This document shows, piece after piece, positions 1 to 4,921 of a stretch of DNA of 7,840 bases (the stretch's first letter is position 1; every line of letters begins with the position of its first letter). Below the pieces are notes generated by a model. The model was not told the origin of the DNA. It saw only the letters and a program-made list of their open reading frames with translations, and made no database searches. Both the position numbers and the translations under genes were made by a program. The DNA is from Lawsonibacter sp. GTDB lineage: Bacteria > Bacillota > Clostridia > Oscillospirales > Oscillospiraceae. The stretch is from contig JAAWCR010000090.1 in NCBI GenBank assembly GCA_022793355.1, positions 1 through 7,840 of the forward strand, read 5' to 3'.

Positions 1-105
1 GGACAGATGATGGAGAAACAGCCCCTCCCGGGCCATCTCGTCCAGCCAGCTTTGCAGGCCCTGAATGTCGTACAGGGAGCAGGGGATGGGTTTTGATACG
101 GTCAT
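1..105 (-). CDS. DUF2812-like protein, N-terminal fragment
   Basis: Only the first 35 codons are present; the gene runs off the left edge. The visible protein begins MTVSKPIPCSLYDIQGLQSW and continues with LDEMAREGLFLHHLS. The W-L-x-E-M-A-x-x-G-x-x-L pattern is typical of the start of DUF2812 proteins, a family often encoded directly after a PadR repressor. Many full-length members carry membrane helices further on, which cannot be seen here. The start ATG (103-105 on the minus strand) overlaps the padR stop in an ATGA arrangement, and an AGAGGAGGCC ribosome site lies a few bases upstream inside padR, so the two genes are almost certainly co-transcribed and translationally coupled. It is probably a target of the PadR repressor. 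The family call rests on a short stretch plus context; the molecular function is unknown. Confidence 0.65.
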   Translation of the reverse strand, partial: MTVSKPIPCSLYDIQGLQSWLDEMAREGLFLHHLS

Positions 106-413
106 TGGAAGGCCTCCTCTCCGTCGTTGACGCAGGCCCGCAGCCGGTCCAGCTCCTCCTGGAAGGCGGCGCGGCCCTTTTCGGTGATTTGATAGGTGCG
201 TTTTCTCCCGTCTACCGAGGTCTCGGCGATAAGCCGGTCCTCCTGAAACCGGGCCAGCAGGGTGTAGAGGGTTCCCGGCCCCAGCTTTACCCGCCCGGAG
301 GTCCTGTGCTCCACGAACTCGGTGATTTCTGTGCCGCACATCTCCCGGCGCAGAAAGGCCATGAGGACATAGTACATCGGTTCGGTGAGCGGCCCTTTTT
401 CGCGTCCCGCCAT
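102..413 (-). CDS. PadR-family transcriptional repressor
   Basis: A 103-residue winged-helix protein of the short PadR type. The N-terminal domain shows the family signature: MYYVLMAFL helix (residues about 13-21), a GTEITEFV segment, then LGPGTLYTLLARFQEDRLI (recognition helix region) and a wing with GRKRTYQITEKGRAAF. A C-terminal helix (EELDRLRAC) would serve dimerisation. PadR proteins normally repress their own operon and a neighbouring membrane or transport gene. The reading frame stays open for 38 more codons upstream, but ATG at 413 is chosen because AAAGGAGGT lies 7 bases before it and because the promoter and its operator fall inside the longer version. It overlaps the downstream DUF2812-like gene by 4 bases. 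The inducer is not evident from the sequence. Confidence 0.9.
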   Translation of the reverse strand: MAGREKGPLTEPMYYVLMAFLRREMCGTEITEFVEHRTSGRVKLGPGTLYTLLARFQEDRLIAETSVDGRKRTYQITEKGRAAFQEELDRLRACVNDGEEAFQ

Positions 414-442
414 GGACCGTACCTCCTTTCTATTTATCATTC

Positions 443-467
443 TATAATATCGTCTGACGATATTATA
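443..467. promoter_or_regulatory. Perfect inverted repeat, probable PadR operator
   Basis: Two 12-base arms, TATAATATCGTC and its exact complement GACGATATTATA, flank a single central T. The repeat covers the -10 box of the padR promoter (462-467) and extends over the likely transcription start. Its size and symmetry fit a dimeric winged-helix repressor. That PadR binds it is inferred from position and from the family habit of autoregulation. Confidence 0.8.
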
Positions 468-490
468 ACACGATGTAAACCGGGTGTCAA
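462..490 (-). promoter_or_regulatory. Sigma-A type promoter of padR operon
   Basis: On the minus strand TTGACA (485-490) is followed after exactly 17 bases by TATAAT (462-467), both perfect matches to the vegetative consensus. Transcription would start near 455 and reach the padR ribosome site after roughly 30 bases. The -10 box lies within the inverted repeat, so a bound repressor would block polymerase directly. Confidence 0.85.
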
Positions 491-498
491 GGGGAGAC

Positions 499-513
499 AG
501 GCGAAATTCGTCC
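499..513 (+). promoter_or_regulatory. Possible Spo0A boxes (weak)
   Basis: AGGCGAA (499-505) and the inverted TTCGTCC (507-513) each match 5 of the 6 fixed bases of the Spo0A box TGNCGAA, one per strand. They lie about 60-70 bases before the expected start of the spoIIGA transcript, roughly where Spo0A binds in the Bacillus subtilis spoIIG promoter. The individual matches are weak, and the call depends mainly on context. Confidence 0.3.
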
Positions 514-531
514 CCAATCCCTATCAAAATT

Positions 532-564
532 CTGACCGCTTTTTCCCGGCCAAGCTCCTATAAT
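532..564 (+). promoter_or_regulatory. Putative spoIIG operon promoter
   Basis: A perfect TATAAT (559-564) stands 59 bases before the spoIIGA start. The nearest -35-like element is CTGACC (532-537; 4 of 6 matches to TTGACA), 21 bases upstream. The B. subtilis spoIIG promoter is known for the same oddity, a spacer of about 22 bases that makes it dependent on phosphorylated Spo0A. The -10 box is convincing; the -35 assignment is tentative. Confidence 0.5.
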
Positions 565-578
565 AGGACGTGTTGCGG

Positions 579-597
579 GGGCGGCCCGGGGCCGCCC
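579..597 (+). other. GC-rich stem-loop in spoIIGA leader
   Basis: GGGCGGCC (579-586) and GGCCGCCC (590-597) form an 8-bp perfect stem with a CGG loop. It begins only a few bases after the predicted transcription start and ends 13 bases before the ribosome site at 611-620. It has no T-run, so it is unlikely to be a terminator; it may stabilise the 5' end of the mRNA or affect translation. Confidence 0.5.
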
Positions 598-622
598 GCC
601 ATACCATGCGGGGGGTGAGGCT

Positions 623-1492
623 GTGACCGTTATTTATATCGACACGCTGTTTCTCCTCAACGCCCTGGTGGACTATCTTCTGCTATTGGCTGCGGCCCGC
701 CTGGCGGGGGAGCCCCTACGCAGAGGACGGTTTGCCCTGGGGGCGGCGCTGGGAGGACTGTATGCGGTGGCTATTTTCCTGCCAGGGATGGGGTTTTTGG
801 CCCACCCGCTCTGCCGGCTGGCCTCCGCCGCCCTGATGCTGCTGGCCGCCTACGGGGGGAGCCGCCGACTGCTGCGCCAGGGGGTGCTGTTTCTCGCCCT
901 CACCTGCGCCTTTGGCGGCGGCGTGGTGGCCATTGGTCTGCTGGGAGGAACAGGGCTTGCCCTGGGCAACGGCGTGTTCTACTCCGCCCTGGACCTGAAA
1001 GTGGTGCTGCTGTCGGCGGCGGTCTGCTATGGGGTGATTACCCTGGTCTTCCAGCGGCTGGGAAGGCACAGCGCCGCCTCCGGGGAGCTGGCCCGGGTGC
1101 GGCTGCGGCTGGGGGAGCGGTGGACGGACCTCACCGCCCTGGTGGATACCGGGAACACCCTCGCAGACCCGGCGACAGGCCGTCCGGTGATGGTGGCGGA
1201 GGGGGAGCGGCTGTCCGGGCTGTTTCCCGGGGAACACCGTCCGAGTCCGGCGGATTTGCGGGACCCCGCCAGCGCCCTGGCCCGGCTGGGGACGGGGGAG
1301 TGGCGCGCCCGGTTCCGGCTGCTGCCCTACCGCAGCGTAGGGGTGGACCGGGGGCTGCTGCTGGCCGTCCGGGCGGACGCCCTGGAGCTGGACGGCCAGG
1401 GGAGAGGCCCGGCGCTGGTAGCCCTGTCCCCCACCCCCGTGTCCGACGGGGGCGGATACCAGGCGCTGATTGGTTCGGCGGACAAAATGTAG
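623..1492 (+). CDS. spoIIGA: Sigma-E processing peptidase SpoIIGA
   Basis: SpoIIGA is the membrane-bound aspartic protease that removes the pro-sequence of sigma-E in the mother cell after a forespore signal. The 289-residue product is slightly shorter than the 309 residues of the B. subtilis protein. Residues 1-145 are hydrophobic and form about five membrane segments, starting with IYIDTLFLLNALVDYLLLL, as in the family. The soluble C-terminal half carries the catalytic aspartate in VDTGNTLADPATGRPVMV (D175-T-G-N) and the conserved RLLPYRSVG (232-240). The protein probably acts as a dimer, since each chain supplies only one catalytic Asp. The start is GTG at 623, preceded by GGGGGTGAGG. sigE follows after a 51-base gap, the standard spoIIG operon order. 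The strongly GC-rich coding matches its neighbours. Confidence 0.95.
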   Translation: MTVIYIDTLFLLNALVDYLLLLAAARLAGEPLRRGRFALGAALGGLYAVAIFLPGMGFLAHPLCRLASAALMLLAAYGGSRRLLRQGVLFLALTCAFGGGVVAIGLLGGTGLALGNGVFYSALDLKVVLLSAAVCYGVITLVFQRLGRHSAASGELARVRLRLGERWTDLTALVDTGNTLADPATGRPVMVAEGERLSGLFPGEHRPSPADLRDPASALARLGTGEWRARFRLLPYRSVGVDRGLLLAVRADALELDGQGRGPALVALSPTPVSDGGGYQALIGSADKM

Positions 1493-1543
1493 GGACGCGC
1501 CGTAAGGTGTCCTACGGAGGTATATGAGATTGAGGTGTTTTTC

Positions 1544-2266
1544 TTGAGGAAAGTTTACATAAAGTTGAAAGAGAGCCTGTTTGCCCTCCTGAACCGGCTG
1601 GGTCTGCTCCTGCCGGGGAAGGTAATGTATATCGGCGGCAGTGATACCCTGCCCGCCCCCCTGAAGCGGGAGGAGGAGAGCGCCCTTATCGCCCGCCTGG
1701 GCGAGGGGGACGAGAGCGCCCGGAATCTGCTGATTGAGCACAATCTGCGCCTGGTGGCCTACATCGCCCGCCGGTTTGAAAACACCGGCATCTACATTGA
1801 GGACCTGATCTCCATCGGCACCATCGGCCTTATCAAGGCGGTGGGCACCTATCAGCCCGCCAAGGCCATCAAGCTGGCTACCTACGCCAGCCGGTGCATT
1901 GAGAACGAAATCCTGATGTATTTACGCAAGACAGCCAACCAAAAGACGGAACTGTCCTTTGACGAGCCACTGAACACTGACTGGGACGGCAACGAGCTGT
2001 TGCTGTCCGACGTGCTGGGCACCGATGAGGACACGGTGGTTCAGCCCCTGGAGGCGGATGTGGACCGCCAGCTTCTCCGCCAGGCCATGGAGCGGCTGGA
2101 CCAGCGGGAACGGCACATTATCACCCTCCGCTTCGGCCTGGACGGCAGGCGGGAGTGTACCCAGAAGGAGGTGGCCGACCAGCTGGGCATTTCGCAGTCC
2201 TACATCTCCCGGCTGGAGAAGCGGATTATCGCCCGGCTGAAAAAGGAAATCGTGAAAATGATGTGA
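1544..2266 (+). CDS. sigE: RNA polymerase sporulation sigma factor SigE (pro-form)
   Basis: Early mother-cell sigma factor (240 residues from this start), directing engulfment, coat and cortex genes. Region 2 (about 57-127) contains RNLLIEHNLRLVAYIARRF, then EDLISIGTIGLIKAV and KLATYASRCIENEILMYLR, nearly identical to Bacillus SigE. Region 4 (about 175-237) ends with a helix-turn-helix, CTQKEVADQLGISQSYISRL. The basic, amphipathic first 28 residues are the pro-sequence; by alignment with B. subtilis (cut between 27 and 28) SpoIIGA would cut before Y29 in KVMYIGGSD. TTG at 1544 is preferred because GAGGTG (1532-1537) lies 6 bases upstream and gives a pro-sequence of the usual length. The alternative GTG at 1535 adds three residues but is 13 bases from GGAGGT (1516-1521). 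A hairpin follows directly after the stop. Confidence 0.95.
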   Translation: MRKVYIKLKESLFALLNRLGLLLPGKVMYIGGSDTLPAPLKREEESALIARLGEGDESARNLLIEHNLRLVAYIARRFENTGIYIEDLISIGTIGLIKAVGTYQPAKAIKLATYASRCIENEILMYLRKTANQKTELSFDEPLNTDWDGNELLLSDVLGTDEDTVVQPLEADVDRQLLRQAMERLDQRERHIITLRFGLDGRRECTQKEVADQLGISQSYISRLEKRIIARLKKEIVKMM

Positions 2267-2290
2267 AAACAGGCCCTGGCGGGCCTGTTT
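2267..2290 (+). terminator. Terminator-like hairpin after sigE
   Basis: AAACAGGCCC (2267-2276) pairs perfectly with GGGCCTGTTT (2281-2290) around a TGGC loop, starting right after the sigE stop codon. The 3' arm ends in three T residues and then CGCC, so the U-tract is short. It marks the probable end of the spoIIG operon. Confidence 0.7.
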
Positions 2291-2312
2291 CGCCGCAAAG
2301 CATACGTCCCCT

Positions 2313-2345
2313 ACTATAGTTTTGTAGTAACTATAACACTATAAT
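2313..2345 (+). promoter_or_regulatory. AT-rich repeats and -10 box before RHH gene
   Basis: ACTATA occurs three times on the same strand (2313-2318, 2330-2335, 2338-2343). TATAGTT (2315-2321) and AACTATA (2329-2335) also form an inverted repeat with a 7-base spacer. A perfect TATAAT (2340-2345) lies over the last copy, but no good -35 stands 17 bases upstream, so the promoter may need an activator or another sigma factor. Ribbon-helix-helix proteins bind short repeated boxes like these, so autoregulation by the next gene is plausible but inferred. Nothing else is recognised in 2291-2403. Confidence 0.45.
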
Positions 2346-2403
2346 TTTAAATATACTAAAAGCGCCAGCATCAGGGTAAACTACAACATTGAGGTGATGA
2401 CCG

Positions 2404-2598
2404 TTGGCGCAGGAGATTAAGATTACGAAAAAGGCCGTTCGAAAAGGAGACGACGGCTATAAAATTATATCGGTCCGAATGAAAGAAGAGATGCTGGAAA
2501 AGCTGGAGGAGCTGTCCGCGAAAACAAACCGTTCACGCAACGAGCTGATTAACCTGCTGCTGGAGTCTGCCATTGAGATTGTGAAAATTGAGGAGTGA
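2404..2598 (+). CDS. Ribbon-helix-helix DNA-binding protein (CopG/Arc type)
   Basis: A 64-residue, highly charged protein. Residues 19-25 (YKIISVR) look like the DNA-contacting beta strand, 27-39 (KEEMLEKLEELSA) like helix A, and 43-59 (RSRNELINLLLESAIEI) like helix B; SRNELI at the turn is typical of CopG/MetJ/Arc proteins. It should bind DNA as a dimer and probably act as a local repressor. The basic tail 1-18 (KITKKAVRKGDDG) may add DNA contacts. The start is TTG at 2404, preceded 5 bases upstream by GAGGTGAT; no in-frame ATG gives the full domain. There is no toxin gene next to it, so an antitoxin role is unsupported; it is flanked by its own terminator and appears monocistronic. The targets are unknown. 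Confidence 0.85.
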   Translation: MAQEIKITKKAVRKGDDGYKIISVRMKEEMLEKLEELSAKTNRSRNELINLLLESAIEIVKIEE

Positions 2599-2625
2599 AA
2601 GACTGGGAAAGCCCCAGTCTTTTTT
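2598..2625 (+). terminator. Rho-independent terminator after RHH gene
   Basis: AAAGACTGGG (2598-2607) pairs with CCCAGTCTTT (2613-2622) around an AAAGC loop, followed by further T residues to give a TTTTTT run (2620-2625). It starts at the last base of the stop codon and is a textbook intrinsic terminator. Confidence 0.92.
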
Positions 2626-2642
2626 GCCTTCCGGTTTTTAGA

Positions 2643-2671
2643 TTGACCGCAGAGGGGATGAATGGTATAAT
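2643..2671 (+). promoter_or_regulatory. Sigma-A type promoter for the Uma2-SLH unit
   Basis: TTGACC (2643-2648; 5 of 6 matches) is followed after exactly 17 bases by TATAAT (2666-2671). The transcript would begin near 2678, about 38 bases before the chosen Uma2 start. Confidence 0.85.
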
Positions 2672-2715
2672 AAAAACAGTAAGTGACAGATGGCTGGAGG
2701 GAAAGGAGCGGAATG

Positions 2716-3291
2716 ATGAACAGCAACCTGGCGTATCAAGATGAGTTGCGGGGGGAATTGATAAACGGCGAGGTCGTTGCCATGTCTTCCAGCCCTACCT
2801 TTAACCACAACCGTGTGGCGAGCAGGATATATCGGGCGTTTGAAAACTATTTGGAGGGCAAACGCTGTACCGCCATTGCGGACGGAACCGACCTCTATCT
2901 GACACAGGAGGACCGGCTCATCCCTGACATGATGGTGGTATGCGACCGGGACAAGATCAGGCGGGACGGTGTCCATGGGGCGCCTGATCTGGTGGTGGAG
3001 GTGCTGTCCCCCAGCACGGCGCGGAATGACCGGATGCACAAGAAGGCGGTATACGAGGCCAGCGGCGTGAGGGAGTATTGGCTTGTGGACCCGGAGAACC
3101 GAACCATGGAGCAGCATTTTTTACGGGACGGCAGGCTGGAGCTGAACACCGTTTACACCTCTTACCCCGAGTCGGAGCTGGAGCGTATGACAGAAAAGGA
3201 GCGGGCGGAGGTGGAGACCCACTTTAAATGCAGCCTGTACGACGATTTCGCAATTGCCCTGGACGATATTTTCAGCGGGCTTCTGCCATAA
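2716..3291 (+). CDS. Uma2 family protein (DUF820, PD-(D/E)XK nuclease fold)
   Basis: The 191-residue length is typical of Uma2/DUF820 proteins, which have a restriction-endonuclease-like fold but mostly lack an assigned biological role. Family landmarks are visible in order: ELINGEVVAMSSSP (14-27), IPDMMVV (69-75) with Asp71, APDLVVEVLSPST (89-101) with the Asp91/Glu95 pair expected to bind metal, the downstream KKAVYEASGVREYWLVDP (109-126), and a tail ending in ALDDIF. The putative active-site acidic residues are intact, so there is no sign of inactivation. ATG at 2716 is chosen because AAAGGAG (2702-2708) lies 7 bases upstream; ATG 2713 is an equally possible start one codon earlier, and GTG 2683 has no suitable ribosome site. 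The SLH protein gene starts 25 bases after the stop, so the two may share a transcript. The substrate is unknown. Confidence 0.88.
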   Translation: MNSNLAYQDELRGELINGEVVAMSSSPTFNHNRVASRIYRAFENYLEGKRCTAIADGTDLYLTQEDRLIPDMMVVCDRDKIRRDGVHGAPDLVVEVLSPSTARNDRMHKKAVYEASGVREYWLVDPENRTMEQHFLRDGRLELNTVYTSYPESELERMTEKERAEVETHFKCSLYDDFAIALDDIFSGLLP

Positions 3292-3316
3292 GGCGGGAGA
3301 ACTTGGAGGAATACCC

Positions 3317-4399
3317 ATGAAAAAATTTCTGCGCCCCCTGGGGCTGGCCCTGGCCTTTCTGCTGCTGACGGCGGGGACCTACGCCGCCGTCTCGGGGGAG
3401 AGCCTGATTTCACTCAGCTATTTGAAGGATACCTTCTTCCCCAGCGCCGTCAAATCGGGGGAGGAGGCGTCTGACCGGGTGCTGGAAAAGGCGCTGGACG
3501 ATGCCCTGGACCAGCTGGAGGAGGCCCATCGGGAGGTCGGCGGCGGGGCGGGGCTGTCCAGCGAGACCCTCCAGCGCCGGGAGTGGTCCGACGGCCAGAT
3601 TCTCACGCTGTCCACCGGCGGGACCTTTGTGCTGCTGGACGGCTCCGCCACGCTGGTTCACACCGGGGCGGTGGTGGACGTCACCACCGGGACGGAGGCC
3701 CCCTCCGGCTCCGGGCTGGTTCAAAACCACCGCTATCTGGTGGGGGAGAACACGGACGCCGCCGTGACCATTCGTTCCGGGGCGGCGGCCCTGGGCCTTC
3801 AGGGGAGCTATACCTTGATGCCGGGGAAGAGCCAGCACACCCCCTTCTATGACGTGAGCCAGTCCAACTGGTACTACGCCCAGGTGGGCTTCGCCTACGA
3901 GCGGGGGCTCTTCTCCGGGGTGGACGAGCATCACTTCTCCGCCAACACGGCCATGAACCGGGCCATGCTCATGTCGGTGCTCCACCGGCTGGCGGGGACC
4001 CCTGCGGCGGCGGGGGACGTTTCCTTTACCGACGTGCCCAACGGACAGTGGTACACCCAGGCGGTGCGGTGGGGGGCTTCGGTGGGGATTACCTCGGGTA
4101 CGGGGAACGGGGGCTTCAGCCCCAACGGGGCGGTCACCCGGGAGCAGGCGGTGGCCATGCTCTACAATTACGCCTATAAATACGCGGGAACGGACGTGAG
4201 CGGCGGGGCCGCCCTGTCCGGCTACGGGGACCTGAACCGGCTGAGCAATTGGGCCAGGCCCGCCATGACCTGGGCGGTGGACCGGGGAATCATCAGCGGC
4301 GCGGCCAACGGCGGAACGCTCACCCTGGACCCCCAGCGGGGGGCCACCCGGGCGGAGATGGCCACCATGCTTAAGGTGTTCTGCGAGAAAATTCTGTGA
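3317..4399 (+). CDS. Secreted protein with three S-layer homology domains
   Basis: A 360-residue exported protein. MKKFLRPLGLALAFLLLTAG is a clear signal peptide with likely cleavage after TYA (residue 23). Residues about 45-75 are charged and helix-prone (SGEEASDRVLEKALDDALDQ and on). Residues about 80-170 look beta-rich with no enzyme motif (ILTLSTGGTFVLLDGSATLV, then VTTGTE). Three SLH repeats follow: 176-227 (PFYDVSQSNWYY, weakest TRAE-like motif, NRAM), 235-291 (SFTDVPNGQWYTQAV, TREQ) and 297-358 (NWARPAMTWAVDRGIISG, TRAE). SLH domains bind secondary cell-wall polymers, so this protein is probably held on the cell surface. The start is ATG at 3317, with GGAGG (3305-3309) 7 bases upstream; the frame is open further upstream into Uma2, but that part lacks a ribosome site. 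The role of the N-terminal part is unknown. Confidence 0.9.
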   Translation: MKKFLRPLGLALAFLLLTAGTYAAVSGESLISLSYLKDTFFPSAVKSGEEASDRVLEKALDDALDQLEEAHREVGGGAGLSSETLQRREWSDGQILTLSTGGTFVLLDGSATLVHTGAVVDVTTGTEAPSGSGLVQNHRYLVGENTDAAVTIRSGAAALGLQGSYTLMPGKSQHTPFYDVSQSNWYYAQVGFAYERGLFSGVDEHHFSANTAMNRAMLMSVLHRLAGTPAAAGDVSFTDVPNGQWYTQAVRWGASVGITSGTGNGGFSPNGAVTREQAVAMLYNYAYKYAGTDVSGGAALSGYGDLNRLSNWARPAMTWAVDRGIISGAANGGTLTLDPQRGATRAEMATMLKVFCEKIL

Positions 4400-4437
4400 A
4401 AGAGCGCACCATTTTCCTCCAAAGCCATATGATGAAA

Positions 4438-4463
4438 TTGAGAGCGGCAGACAACCGCCTCAA
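4438..4463 (+). other. Imperfect stem-loop upstream of microprotein gene
   Basis: TTGAG-A-GCGG (4438-4447) pairs with CCGCCTCAA (4455-4463) apart from one bulged A, leaving a CAGACAA loop. It has no U-tract, so it is not a standard terminator for the SLH gene. It stands 13 bases before the ribosome site of the Cys-rich microprotein and could be an mRNA-stabilising or regulatory element, or a weak end signal for the upstream transcript. The rest of 4400-4490 shows no convincing promoter. Confidence 0.45.
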
Positions 4464-4490
4464 TACTTCATAATTCAGGAGGTACTCATC

Positions 4491-4652
4491 ATGGGGTGCT
4501 GCAATAACGGCTGGGGCGGCAGTAGCTGCCTGTGGATCATCATCCTTATTATCATCCTGTTCGGCTGCGGCGGCTGGAGTGGCAACAACTGTGGCTGCAA
4601 CAACTGTGGCTGTAACAACGGCTGTGGCTGCAACAACGGCTGCGGCTGCTGA
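4491..4652 (+). CDS. Cys/Gly/Asn-rich membrane microprotein
   Basis: A 53-residue protein with 12 Cys, 14 Gly and 10 Asn. The head MGCCNNGWGGSSC is followed by a hydrophobic run LWIIILIIILF (14-24) that could be a short membrane anchor, then a tail of repeats: NNCGC twice and NNGCGC twice (32-53), ending in the stop. Translation is well supported: AGGAGGT (4477-4483) lies 7 bases before ATG, and a strong terminator follows the stop after 14 bases. Proteins of this look in clostridial genomes are sometimes labelled 'chorion class high-cysteine' proteins, a name borrowed from eggshell proteins with no functional meaning; small Gly-rich YjcZ-like spore proteins have a comparable anchor. Possible roles include disulfide cross-linking in the envelope or spore coat, or metal binding. 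I do not know its function. Confidence 0.8.
   Translation: MGCCNNGWGGSSCLWIIILIIILFGCGGWSGNNCGCNNCGCNNGCGCNNGCGC
4584..4649 (+). repeat. In-frame tandem repeat coding NN(G)CGC units
   Basis: Four successive units encode the microprotein tail: two of 15 bases (AACAACTGTGGCTG plus C or T) and two of 18 bases (AACAACGGCTG followed by T/C GGCTGC). Unit differences are mostly silent TGT/TGC changes or an added GGC codon. Changes in copy number would lengthen or shorten the protein without a frameshift. Confidence 0.85.
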
Positions 4653-4666
4653 GCGGAATGGACGCG

Positions 4667-4699
4667 GGGCGCGGGGATTTCTCCGCGCCCTGTCTTTTT
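4667..4699 (+). terminator. Rho-independent terminator after microprotein
   Basis: GGGCGCGG (4667-4674) pairs with CCGCGCCC (4683-4690); two more pairs (one G-U) extend the stem to an ATTT loop. TGTCTTTTT (4691-4699) supplies the U-tract. It isolates the microprotein gene from the rnf operon. Confidence 0.9.
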
Positions 4700-4754
4700 G
4701 GCCGGCGGCCCTAAAAAATTTTGGCGAAAAGGGGACAGGCCCGGCCAAAATATC

Positions 4755-4783
4755 TTGCAATTTCCCCCAAGCTGGTGTATTAT
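4755..4783 (+). promoter_or_regulatory. Sigma-A type promoter of rnf operon
   Basis: TTGCAA (4755-4760; 5 of 6 if the mismatched C is counted against TTGACA position 4, otherwise 4 of 6) is followed after 17 bases by TATTAT (4778-4783; 5 of 6). Transcription would start near 4790 and leave a leader of about 168 nt before rnfC. No other promoter-like pair is evident between 4700 and 4958. Confidence 0.7.
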
Positions 4784-4801
4784 AAGGGCTACGCAGCAAG
4801 A

Positions 4802-4921
4802 CCGACGGTTTCTGAACACATCAGAGAGGAGAAACCGGCGGGTTTTGTCGTGGGTCCGGCTTTGCCGGACGCGGCAGCCGTGGTCCGGTTCCGGAGAGGG
4901 CGAAGCAGAGCGCCGGGCCGC
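4802..4921 (+). promoter_or_regulatory. Structured 5' leader of rnf operon
   Basis: Three consecutive stem-loops can be drawn by hand. Stem 1 pairs 4802-4813 with 4830-4841 (12 positions, one A/G mismatch; CGGTTTCT with AGAAACCG at its core). Stem 2 pairs GTCCGGC (4854-4860) with GCCGGAC (4864-4870) around TTT, and extends across a GG bulge through 4846-4851 with 4871-4876. Stem 3 pairs GTGGTCCGG (4880-4888) with CCGGGCCGC (4913-4921), including two G-U pairs, and encloses a smaller CCGG-TT-CCGG option. The leader ends about 20 bases before the ribosome site GGAGGT (4942-4947). It does not show the conserved core of an FMN riboswitch or any class I recognise. A regulatory role is inferred only from the length, folding and position. 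Confidence 0.5.

Noticed and set aside
606..626. Six-codon frame from ATG 606 ending in TGA that overlaps the GTG start of spoIIGA
   Set aside because: No ribosome site precedes it and such a short frame is expected by chance; the strong G-rich site at 611-620 serves spoIIGA itself.
716..1741. Long open frame on the minus strand opposite spoIIGA and the start of sigE
   Set aside because: Its product is low-complexity, rich in Gln, Gly, His and Pro, and it lies antisense to two well-recognised genes; long antisense frames are common in GC-rich coding DNA.
2404..2598. Antitoxin of a toxin-antitoxin pair
   Set aside because: The RHH fold fits, but a strong terminator follows and no toxin-like gene lies on either side.
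4371..4819. Minus-strand frames over the microprotein, rich in Ala/Val/Thr or Pro/Gln/Leu
   Set aside because: They are antisense readings of the Cys/Gly/Asn repeat and the terminator; the plus-strand frame has the ribosome site, membrane segment and terminator.
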